Source: Mesorhizobium sp. CAU 1732 (GTDB lineage Bacteria > Pseudomonadota > Alphaproteobacteria > Rhizobiales > Rhizobiaceae). Taken from it: a stretch of 64,000 nt of DNA. The position numbers and the translations under genes were made by a program. Numbering within the stretch: position 1 is the first letter of the stretch; each line of letters starts with the position of its first letter. The notes below the pieces were generated by a model, which was given only the letters and a program-made list of their open reading frames with translations, ran no database searches and was not told where the DNA came from. This document shows positions 9,496 to 16,769 of the stretch, piece after piece. Location: NCBI RefSeq assembly GCF_039888675.1, contig NZ_JBDQQR010000004.1:248001-312000 (forward strand), written 5' to 3'.

Positions 9496-10301
9496 GCGTC
9501 GAATACGTCACGTCGTCACCGCGGATTGCGCTTATCGGCGCCGGAAGCGGCCCGCTCATCATTTTCATGCACGGTATCGGCGGCGGGAAGGAAAACTGGA
9601 TTGAACAGATTCCAGCCTTCGCCGGCGAGTTTCACGCAGTTGCCTGGGATGCCCGAGGATACGGCCACTCCGACGACTACGAGGGACCGTGCCGCTTCGA
9701 GGATTTCGCCGCAGACGTTGTGCGAATCATCGACTTCTATGGCGCGAGGAAGGCACATCTGATTGGCCTCTCCATGGGCGGCCGCATCGCTCAGCATTGC
9801 TATTTCAGGGCGCCCGACCGCGTCGCTTCCCTGACGCTATGCGATACGCAGATGACTTTCGAGAACCGCTCCGATGCGGACCGCGAAGCGTTCCTTGCGT
9901 CGCGCCGCGCTCCACTTCTCGCGGGGAAGACGACGCGCGACATCGCCCCGGCGGTGATCGGTTCCCTCGTTGCTCCAAACGCATCGAAGCGGGCGCTCGA
10001 CCAGGCCATGGAAACCATGGGGCAGTTGCGCACGGAGAATTACCTGAAGACGATGGAAGCGGTTCTGCGCGAGCCCATCGCGGGTGACTTCAGCAAGATC
10101 GATGTTCCAGTCCACGTTGTCGTGGGCGAACTCGACAAATTGACTCCACCACCCATCAGCGAGGACATCGCGCGGCGCATCCCTGGGGCGAGGTTCTCCA
10201 TCATCCCTGGAGCGGGCCACCTCAGCAACATCGAAGAGCCCCACGCCTTCAATCTTGCCGCGCTGGAATTCGTCCGCGACGTCGAACGAAGCCAGGCGTG
10301 A
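9492..10301 (+). CDS. Alpha/beta hydrolase (RutD/PcaD-like)
   Basis: The 269-residue protein has a complete catalytic set: oxyanion loop HGIGG at 27-31, nucleophile elbow GLSMGG with Ser94, Asp215 in VVVGELDKL, and His243 in GAGHLSN. The family covers enol-lactone hydrolases, haloperoxidase-like enzymes and RutD, which speeds hydrolysis of aminoacrylate or carbamate in pyrimidine breakdown. It starts by ATGA overlap with a leader peptide and is followed directly by the RraA-like gene. It probably hydrolyses the ring-opened product of the monooxygenase; which bond is cut cannot be told. Confidence 0.87.
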   Translation: MSVEYVTSSPRIALIGAGSGPLIIFMHGIGGGKENWIEQIPAFAGEFHAVAWDARGYGHSDDYEGPCRFEDFAADVVRIIDFYGARKAHLIGLSMGGRIAQHCYFRAPDRVASLTLCDTQMTFENRSDADREAFLASRRAPLLAGKTTRDIAPAVIGSLVAPNASKRALDQAMETMGQLRTENYLKTMEAVLREPIAGDFSKIDVPVHVVVGELDKLTPPPISEDIARRIPGARFSIIPGAGHLSNIEEPHAFNLAALEFVRDVERSQA

Positions 10302-10937
10302 GTGAATGATATGTCCTCCACAGACTGCACCAAACAGGATGCCGCGCGGGAAATTGTTGCTGCCTTCGCTGCATGTCCGGTTGCCACCATCAGCGACAAT
10401 CTCGACCGTTCCGTTGGGGCGCGTGGGCTGACGATGATGTCGCAGTCGCGACGCATGATCGGACCGGCCTTTACCGTCAAAACGGCGCCGGGAGACAATG
10501 CTTGGATCCATCGAGCGCTCGACGTCATGTCGCCCGGGGATGTCCTGATCGTAGACGGTGGGGGATACGAAGATCGTGCGCTGATCGGCGAGATCATGAT
10601 GCGTATCTCGCAGGCGCGGGGCGCGGCCGGCTGGGTTATCGATGGAGCCATCCGTGATCTCGACGTCATTGCATCAGGAGATTTCCCGGTCTTTGCACGC
10701 TCCTCGACCCATCTCGGGCCTTACAAGAACGGTCCCGGTGCGCTGCAGGTCTCAGTCTCGATCGGCGGAATGGTCGTCCATCCGGGTGATATCGTCGTGG
10801 GTGACATCGACGGCGTTGTGGCCTTCTGCCCCGAAATCGCGGCTGACCTGCTCGTAGCGGTCGAGAAGCAGATGGCGAAAGAGGAAGCCATCCTTCGGCA
10901 GATCGCAGATGGCACCTATCGCAATCAGTACGCCTGA
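10302..10937 (+). CDS. RraA-family lyase (aldolase/decarboxylase-like)
   Basis: The 211-residue protein matches the RraA / 4-hydroxy-4-methyl-2-oxoglutarate aldolase family. It has GEIM beginning at residue 96 and VIDGAIRD ending at 119, with the family's Arg118-Asp119 pair, and HPGDIVVGDIDGVV near the C-terminus. It starts with GTG at 10302, right after the hydrolase stop; an ATG at 10311 is an alternative. Enzymes of this family split 4-hydroxy-2-oxo acids or decarboxylate oxaloacetate; others regulate RNase E. Its place in a catabolic operon favours a metabolic lyase acting on the carbon skeleton after ring opening. No RraA is part of the classical rut operon. Confidence 0.85.
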   Translation: MNDMSSTDCTKQDAAREIVAAFAACPVATISDNLDRSVGARGLTMMSQSRRMIGPAFTVKTAPGDNAWIHRALDVMSPGDVLIVDGGGYEDRALIGEIMMRISQARGAAGWVIDGAIRDLDVIASGDFPVFARSSTHLGPYKNGPGALQVSVSIGGMVVHPGDIVVGDIDGVVAFCPEIAADLLVAVEKQMAKEEAILRQIADGTYRNQYA

Positions 10938-11035
10938 CATAGCCCCCCGTCGCGCAGATAGCGGTAGAGAAACGTGACGAAGCGGAAGTCGAGGCGGTCA
11001 TCGGCTATCTGACCCAAACCAAGAGAGACTGAGTC

Positions 11036-12100
11036 ATGACACAACATACGGACATCAAGGCGATCGACACCGAGCTGTTCCGGGCCCTGATGCGGCGCAT
11101 CGCCTCCAGCGTCGCGGTGATCACGACGTCTTACGAAGGCCACCTACACGGCATGACCGCGACCGCGATCGCGAGCGTCTCTGCCGATCCCGCCCGGTTG
11201 TTGATCGTCGTCAACCGTTCGACCCGCAGCCATCCGCTGATCACGTCCAGCCGCACCTTCAGCGTCAACATGCTGGCCGAAACGCAGCGCGATCTCGGCA
11301 CGCGGTTCTCATCTTCCAGCATCGAAGACCAGTTCGCCGGCGTCGATTACGAAATCGGCGTCTCCGGCAGCCCGATCTTGAAGGGAGCCGCCGCGCATCT
11401 GGAATGCTGTCTCGTCAGCGAGACCGATATGGGGAGCCACACCATCTTCGTTGGCGAGATCATCGGTGGTGCGCTTTCGCCCACGACCAACCCGCTTCTC
11501 TACCACGACGGTGCCTACAAGCGCCTGACGCCTCGGGTCAGCCCATACGATATCGCCCCATTTTTCCTTGAGCGCTGGTCGCCGCGCGCCTTCACAGACG
11601 AGACCATTTCGCCTTCAGATCTAATGCCCCTTTTCGAAGCCGCGCGCTGGGCGCCGTCGTCGATGAACGGCCAGCCTTGGCGCTTTGTTTACGTGCTCCG
11701 GGATAGCGCAGGCTGGAACGAGGTGCTGGACGGCCTCTCTAACACCAACCGTTCCTGGGCCTTCCGCGCTGCGGCACTCGTCGCCTTTCTGTCACAAGAC
11801 TGGATGGATTTCGGCGGCGGACCGGTTCCGTCGCCAACGCACAGCTTCGATGCCGGTGCGGCCTGGATGTCCTTCGCCCTGCAGGCGTTTCTTTCCGGCT
11901 GGCACACGCACGGCATGGCCGGCTTCGACCAGGCGAAGCTTCGCCAGACGCTGCAAATCCGCGAGGGTTTCGCACTCAACGCCATCATCGCCATTGGCAA
12001 GATTGGCGATGCCGGAATGCTGACTGACAAACTGCGCGCACGCGAACTGCCGGTGGATCGCGCGCCGCTGGAGCAGTTGGTGTTCCAGGGCAATATGTAA
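11036..12100 (+). CDS. Flavin reductase-nitroreductase fusion (RutF-RutE-like)
   Basis: The 354-residue protein joins two families. Residues ~10-166 form a flavin:NAD(P)H reductase domain (GMTATAIASVSADPARLL, then SVNMLA, then SHTIFVGEI). Residues ~170-354 form a nitroreductase-fold domain (RWSPRAF, AARWAPSSMNGQPWRF, GAAWMSFALQA). In Escherichia coli these are separate proteins: RutF supplies reduced FMN to RutA, and RutE reduces malonic semialdehyde. The fusion suggests that reduced-flavin supply and a downstream reduction, or a second flavin step, are coupled. The gene follows the RraA gene by 98 bases and closes the operon. No frameshift or internal restart separates the two domains. Confidence 0.88.
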   Translation: MTQHTDIKAIDTELFRALMRRIASSVAVITTSYEGHLHGMTATAIASVSADPARLLIVVNRSTRSHPLITSSRTFSVNMLAETQRDLGTRFSSSSIEDQFAGVDYEIGVSGSPILKGAAAHLECCLVSETDMGSHTIFVGEIIGGALSPTTNPLLYHDGAYKRLTPRVSPYDIAPFFLERWSPRAFTDETISPSDLMPLFEAARWAPSSMNGQPWRFVYVLRDSAGWNEVLDGLSNTNRSWAFRAAALVAFLSQDWMDFGGGPVPSPTHSFDAGAAWMSFALQAFLSGWHTHGMAGFDQAKLRQTLQIREGFALNAIIAIGKIGDAGMLTDKLRARELPVDRAPLEQLVFQGNM

Positions 12101-12466
12101 GGCCAATCGCTTCAGCCTGCCTAACAAAATACGCCGGTCGCACCTAGAACATTGCGACCGAGGAGACGCGCAGGTAACATTCCTCGCGTTCAGTCCTCTA
12201 GTAATGCGTCTTAACGTCGTAGCCTTAAATTTGAGGTTGATGCGGCACAGGCGGCACAGACACTCGCTTGTGCTGCTGTGGCCTAACTCAGCTCCCGGAC
12301 AATGGCAGCTTCGAGGAAGCCGGTTCGTCCGCCAAGCCGGCCGGAATAGGCGCGCATCGCTCCCGCTCGTAGGGGCAGCTCAAACGCCCGGTTTCAGGGA
12401 TAGGCAAAGTTTGCCCGAACCTCCACGATGGGAGCGCATATCAGGCTATGTTGGTTACTTAGGCGG
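12101..12466. other. Spacer without recognised gene
   Basis: These 366 bases between the end of the catabolic operon and the decayed block hold no frame I can support. The stretch marks the border between intact operon DNA and the mosaic of gene fragments to the right. Confidence 0.5.
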
Positions 12467-13075
12467 TCAATCTCGGTAGGTCCAATCGGTAACGGCTGCG
12501 ACCTGTTTGAAGACACCATCGACGCCATTGGCTGTAGGGTCGGCTCGTTGAAGCCACTCCTCAGCCCACGCGATCCAATCCTCAACGCTGCGTCCATCGG
12601 TCTCCGCCGAGGAAACAGTGTCCATTGATCGCAATGCCGACAGGAAATCGCGTACGGCGGCGAGTTCGTGCCAATCCTGTGACAGCTCCCTGAATTTTCG
12701 CCAGCGGTTAGCGTCTCGCTTGCGTCGTTGCTGCTCTTCATACCGGCGTCTCTCGGCGAGCTGGCGCTCGCGCTCTGCCACCTCTCGATCCTTGCGCTGT
12801 TGAACGAGCAATGGTCCGGCAGCGACGAAAGTGGCCAGAATATCAGGCAGCATGCCCTCCATTGGCTGTTTTTCGGATTCAAGCCATTGGCGCGTAAGGC
12901 CTGCCGGCCATTGCCAGGTCTTGATCTCAATAGCCAGCAATCCGGTCGGCACCAGTTCCTTCTTCCAGCCGTTGTCGCCAGTTGAGCGCCATCGCTTCTC
13001 GTCTTTGGTCAGAGGCCGCCGTTCCTGCTTTTGCTTCTCGCGAACCTGAAACTCCACCTTTTCGCCCAAGACTTC
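12467..13075 (-). pseudogene. N-terminally truncated hypothetical protein with charged coiled-coil
   Basis: About 200 residues remain. The beginning (VEFQVREKQKQERRPLTKDE) resembles the middle of a conserved rhizobial hypothetical protein that usually has a longer N-terminal part. A strongly charged Arg/Glu-rich helix (likely coiled coil) follows in the middle, and a Trp-containing C-terminus ends in TDWTYRD. The open frame extends a further ~48 codons upstream, but that part lies antisense to the serine recombinase remnant and is not family-like. Similar proteins often sit beside recombinases and insertion sequences; their function is unknown. Confidence 0.55.
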
Positions 13076-13096
13076 GGCGACCAGACGACCGCGCTC

Positions 13097-13312
13097 CCCC
13101 TGCGCAACCTGTCCGCCTTGGCGCTCAATCGCCTTGAAGCCATCCGCGAGATTATCGATCGCATCGTCATCACACCCGGCCCGACACGCCGGGACCTCAC
13201 CGTCACCCTGCAAGGCGAGCTTGGCACAATCCTCAACTGGATCGAGCGAACCGGAAAGCCAGGCTACAAGCCGGCGATCGATACCCGCTCATCGCAGTTG
13301 TCGGTCTCGGTC
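13097..13312 (+). pseudogene. C-terminal fragment of a serine site-specific recombinase
   Basis: About 72 codons match the extreme C-terminal region of large serine recombinases of the resolvase/invertase type (RLEAIREIIDRIVITPG, then a TVTLQGELGTILNW segment). The catalytic serine domain and the recombinase core are absent. The fragment begins at the break where the leftward hypothetical gene was cut and continues in frame into mannonate dehydratase sequence, so a deletion fused the two. Confidence 0.6.
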
Positions 13313-13321
13313 AAAACTCGG

Positions 13322-14264
13322 GCAGGTCTGCGCCTCATCAATTTCACCGTGATGCCTTTGCTCGACTGGGTGCGCACCGGGCTGGACACGACGCTGGAGA
13401 GCGGGGCTGAGGCGCTGGGCTTCGACATCATCGATTTTGCGGTGTTCGATGTCTTTCTGCTGCAACGCCCCGGCGCGGCGGACGAGCTGGCCTCGAAACT
13501 CCTGGCGGCCGCCGAGCATCGCTACACCACCACGCCGCGCGCTCTGGGACGAGCTTCTGCGCACGCTGATCCGCGGCTTGCCCGGCGGCCCCGGGCACTA
13601 CGAGAGCGGCGAATTCCACGCGCTGCTGGCCGCCTATCAGCAACTCGGAACCGAGGCCTACCGGCGAAACCTGATTGATTTCTTGGGCGAGGTCACCCGG
13701 ACCTGCGAGGAAGAAGGCGCGGTATTCGCCATCCATCCCGACGATCCGCCAATCCCGCTCTGCGGCCTACCGCGGATCGCCAGCACGCTCGACGACTTCG
13801 GCAAGATCTTCGATGCCGTTCCTTCGCCGGCCGCTGGGATGATCTTCTGCTCGGGCTCGCTCGGCAGCAGGCGCGACAACGTCCTTGCCGATTTCGTCGC
13901 CGCGTTCGGGCCGCGCATCTTTTATGCACTTCCACGACGTATTCGTTTTCGCGACGATCTTGGCAGCTTCACCGAAGCCGAGCATCTGGGCGGCGAAGGG
14001 GCGTTTGACCTTCGCGACGTCATCGCTCTGTTGACGAGCGAGGAGGCGCGCCGCCGGGAGGCCGGCGTTTCGAACTGGGAGATTCCCTACCGCGCCGATC
14101 ATGCGTGTCGGATCCTTTACGACCAGGGTAGGGCGGATTTCGTGCCGGGATACTCGCCGGTCGGCCTTGTCAAGGCGACGGCGGAGCTGCGCGGCATGAT
14201 CCACGGGCTGGACGCAGGGCGTGGGGGCGCTACATCAAATTTCAGGTCTTGTGGTAGTGGCTAA
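13322..14264 (+). pseudogene. uxuA: Truncated, frameshifted mannonate dehydratase
   Basis: The sequence covers roughly the last three quarters of UxuA, which dehydrates D-mannonate to 2-keto-3-deoxygluconate in hexuronate breakdown. Recognisable blocks are NFTVMPLLDWVRT near 13335, AIHPDDPPIPLCGLPRI, FCSGSLGSRRDN, and YRADHACRILYDQG with PGYSPVGLVKATAELRG near the end. The N-terminal third is missing; the frame instead continues upstream into a serine recombinase tail. A frame change near 13545 (after TTTPRAL) moves the remainder to another frame. No other hexuronate genes are nearby, so this is a stranded remnant. The metal-binding residues in the last blocks are still largely present. Confidence 0.8.
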
Positions 14265-14566
14265 ATGGAAGCGCAGAGACGCCTGGGATACGGGCCAAGG
14301 CCCAGAGAACCGGAAGCTGAAGCAGCGGTGCTCGGCCTCGTTGAAGGACAGGAGTTCGTGGTGACGGAGGGCGAAGATGATGAAGTCCGTATCCTGCTGC
14401 AAAAGGCGCACAGCCCGAGGCCGCGAAGCGCGAAAAGGAGGCGCTGACGCATATCTCCCCTCTGGCTCAGCGTAAGCTATGTCGAGCCACGTTTCGCGCC
14501 CCTAGAGGTTGGTGGTTCCGATGATCCGGGACCTTCTGCCGCGTGACAAGCGATAGACACCACGTC
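14265..14566. other. Spacer between the uxuA remnant and the hairpin
   Basis: These ~300 bases contain short frames on both strands: a plus-strand frame of about 60 codons from 14265 rich in Glu/Arg, and an antisense frame. I cannot assign either. The region belongs to the decayed block left of fdhD. Confidence 0.4.
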
Positions 14567-14602
14567 CCCCACAGCGCTCCGTCCTTCCGGAGCGCTGTGG
14601 GG
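14567..14602. terminator. Perfect 15-bp hairpin next to the dadA remnant
   Basis: Bases 14567-14581 and 14588-14602 form a perfect 15-bp GC-rich stem with a six-base loop. On the minus strand it begins 8 bases after the TGA of the preserved dadA tail, so it may be the old terminator of that gene. There is no T run, and the dadA copy at 674-1927 lacks an equivalent hairpin. Confidence 0.55.
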
Positions 14603-14605
14603 CTG

Positions 14606-14742
14606 CCGCTCACGCCAGATATTGGCTGACACCGAGGTGGTTGACGTCGCAGTCGAAATTCCAGATCCTGTCGCTCGCTACGATCCGACGCAGAGCGGCG
14701 GTGGACATCCGCGTTCGGGTGGACAACAAGACGGCTATGGCG
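14606..14742 (-). pseudogene. dadA: Deletion remnant of a dadA region
   Basis: Bases 14606-14648 are the reverse complement of 1889-1931 with 40 of 43 identical, and encode the DadA C-terminus VNHLG..YLA plus stop. Directly adjoining blocks 14649-14691 and 14705-14742 match 302-344 and 1-38. Relative to the first locus, about 1.5 kb (almost all of dadA) and about 250 further bases are missing. It lies immediately upstream of fdhD and could form part of its leader region. Confidence 0.75.
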
Positions 14743-14789
14743 CACTGTTGCGGGCAATGCGCGAGCAATCCCATCATCGACGGTGACCC

Positions 14790-15662
14790 ATGGCGGCCGA
14801 CTACATCATTGGTCCGAACATCGAAAATCAGCGGCTGACGCGTTCCGTGAGTGGTGTCGATCACGGTGGTCAAGCAGTCGATATCTCGGTCGTCGAAGAA
14901 CGGCCGCTTACCATCTTCCTCAATTCGCAGGAGATCGTCACGGCGATGACGATCGGCGACTATCCGGAATATCTGGCGCTTGGTTTCCTGCGCAATCAGG
15001 GGATGCTGGGGCCTGAAGAGACGATCACCGGCGTGGATTATGACGAGGAACTCGAGGTCGTGGTGGTGCGGACCGAGAGCCGCACGACCTATGAGGAGAA
15101 AGTCAGGAAAAAGACCCGCACCAGCGGTTGCGCCGTCGGCACCGTGTTCGGCGACATGATGGAAGGGCTGGAGGGTCTTACCCTTCCAGCCGCACCGGTG
15201 CGTACCTCGTGGCTCTATGCGCTGGCACGTACGATAAACACGACGCCGAGCCTCTATCTCTCGGCGGGCGCGATCCACGGTACGGTGCTGTGCAGGGAGG
15301 ATCGTCCGCTGGTCTATATGGAGGATGTCGGCCGTCACAACGCCGTCGACAAGATCGCGGGATGGATGCTTTTCGAAAAGGCGAGCGCCGAAGACAAGAT
15401 CCTCTATACGACCGGCCGGCTTACCTCGGAAATGGTGATCAAGACCGCCATGATGGGGATCCCGGTGCTTGCTTCGCGCTCCGGTTTTACGGCCTGGGGG
15501 GTGGAGATCGCGCGCCAGGTGGGGCTGACGCTGATCGGGCGGATGCGCGGTAAGCGCTTCGTCTGCCTTTCGGGCCACGAACGCCTGATCTGGGATGCCG
15601 ACCCGGAACTGGTTCCCGAGGACGAAAAGCAGCATCGCCGCAAGGGTGCGTTGATTGACTAG
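14790..15662 (+). CDS. fdhD: Formate dehydrogenase sulfurtransferase FdhD
   Basis: The 290-residue protein matches FdhD, which carries sulfur from a cysteine desulfurase to the bis-MGD molybdenum/tungsten cofactor of formate dehydrogenases before insertion. Typical blocks are present (ERPLTIFLNSQEIVTAMT, DVGRHNAVDKIAG, TTGRLTSEMV). The usual CxxC sulfur-carrying motif is reduced: Cys114 is kept (TSGCAVGT) but position 117 is Gly. The gene heads a rightward operon with mobA, mobB and moeA, and its end overlaps the mobA start. It presumably serves both formate dehydrogenases of this island. Confidence 0.93.
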   Translation: MAADYIIGPNIENQRLTRSVSGVDHGGQAVDISVVEERPLTIFLNSQEIVTAMTIGDYPEYLALGFLRNQGMLGPEETITGVDYDEELEVVVVRTESRTTYEEKVRKKTRTSGCAVGTVFGDMMEGLEGLTLPAAPVRTSWLYALARTINTTPSLYLSAGAIHGTVLCREDRPLVYMEDVGRHNAVDKIAGWMLFEKASAEDKILYTTGRLTSEMVIKTAMMGIPVLASRSGFTAWGVEIARQVGLTLIGRMRGKRFVCLSGHERLIWDADPELVPEDEKQHRRKGALID

Positions 15663-16278
15663 AATCCTGGGCGTCGTACTGGCCGGGGGGAAGGCCACGC
15701 GTATGGGCGGCGGCGACAAGGGCCTGCTGCCGCTTGGCGACGCGACGCTGCTCGACCACGTGCTTGAGCGGTTCGCGCCACAATGCGCCAGGCTTGCGAT
15801 CAACGCCAACGGCGATGCCGCGCGTTTCTCGCGTTTCAGGCTTCCCGTGATTCCCGACACCCTGCCGGATTATCCCGGCCCCTTGGCCGGTGTTCTCGCG
15901 GGTCTCGACTGGGCGGCGGATGAAGGCGGCGATGCGATCGTGACGGTGGCGGCGGACACGCCGTTTCTTCCGCGCTACCTTGTAGCCCGCCTGCGGGACG
16001 CGGCGGTGGCCAAAGCGGTTCCGATCGCGCTAGCAGCCTCACCAGACGAGGCAGGCGCGGCACGCCGTCATCCCACCTTCGGCCTGTGGCCGGTGGCGCT
16101 GCGCGACGATCTGCGCGCCGAGCTTTCAGGGGGCCTGCGCAAGATCGTCCTGTGGGCTGACCGGTATGGCGTCGCGACGGTGCAGTTTCAGACTGAACGC
16201 TTCGACCCCTTCTTCAATGTCAATACCCCGGAAGACATGACCCGCGCCGCCGCGATGCTGGCGGGAGGCGACGCATGA
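15655..16278 (+). CDS. mobA: Molybdenum cofactor guanylyltransferase MobA
   Basis: This 207-residue nucleotidyltransferase has the N-terminal GTP-binding signature LAGGKATRMGGGDK (residues 9-22) and the C-terminal NVNTPEDM block. MobA adds GMP to molybdopterin to form the MGD cofactor required by formate dehydrogenase. The start is a TTG at 15655 lying inside the end of fdhD (8-base overlap), typical of coupled translation; an ATG near codon 16 would cut into the nucleotide-binding motif. The gene overlaps mobB by four bases. Confidence 0.93.
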   Translation: MTRILGVVLAGGKATRMGGGDKGLLPLGDATLLDHVLERFAPQCARLAINANGDAARFSRFRLPVIPDTLPDYPGPLAGVLAGLDWAADEGGDAIVTVAADTPFLPRYLVARLRDAAVAKAVPIALAASPDEAGAARRHPTFGLWPVALRDDLRAELSGGLRKIVLWADRYGVATVQFQTERFDPFFNVNTPEDMTRAAAMLAGGDA

Positions 16279-16769
16279 GGCTCTACGGCGTGGTCGGCTG
16301 GAAGAACACCGGGAAGACCGGCCTCGTCGAGCGGCTCGTGACCGAGATGGTGGGGCGCGGCGTTGCCGTGTCCACCGTCAAACATGCGCATAAAGGCTTC
16401 GATATCGACCATCCGGGCCGCGACAGCGACCGCCACCGCCAGGCAGGCGCGACCGAGGTGCTGATTTCCTCGCCCGCGCGCTGGGCTCTGATTCACGAAC
16501 GTCGCGGCGAGCCCGAACTGCAGCTCGACGAACTCCTGCCGAAATTCTCCCCTGTCGATCTGGTTCTGGTCGAGGGCTTCAAGCGCTCCGGCCTGCCGAG
16601 GGTCGAGACATATCGTGCGGAGGTCGGAAAGCCGCTGCTGGTGCTGGACGACCCGACGATCAGGGCGGTGGCGAGCGATACGCCGCACGCCGGCTTGCAG
16701 GTGCCGCTCTTCGACCTGAACGATACGGCCGGTATTGCCGAATTCATTTTGCGGGAGGTCGGCCTGTGA
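16275..16769 (+). CDS. mobB: Molybdopterin-guanine dinucleotide biosynthesis adaptor MobB
   Basis: The 164-residue P-loop protein has Walker A GWKNTGKT at residues 8-15, the TVKHAHKGFDIDHPGRDS block of MobB and the acidic LVEGFKRSGLP segment. MobB binds GTP and assists MobA in MGD formation. It overlaps mobA (ATGA at 16275) and moeA (four bases at 16766), so fdhD-mobA-mobB-moeA form a single tightly packed operon. Length is normal. Confidence 0.92.
   Translation: MRLYGVVGWKNTGKTGLVERLVTEMVGRGVAVSTVKHAHKGFDIDHPGRDSDRHRQAGATEVLISSPARWALIHERRGEPELQLDELLPKFSPVDLVLVEGFKRSGLPRVETYRAEVGKPLLVLDDPTIRAVASDTPHAGLQVPLFDLNDTAGIAEFILREVGL

Noticed and set aside
14610..15860. Long 416-codon open frame on the minus strand opposite fdhD
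   Set aside because: It is antisense to a complete fdhD and part of mobA; apart from the short dadA tail at its end its sequence is low-complexity Arg/His-rich, typical of high-GC shadow frames.
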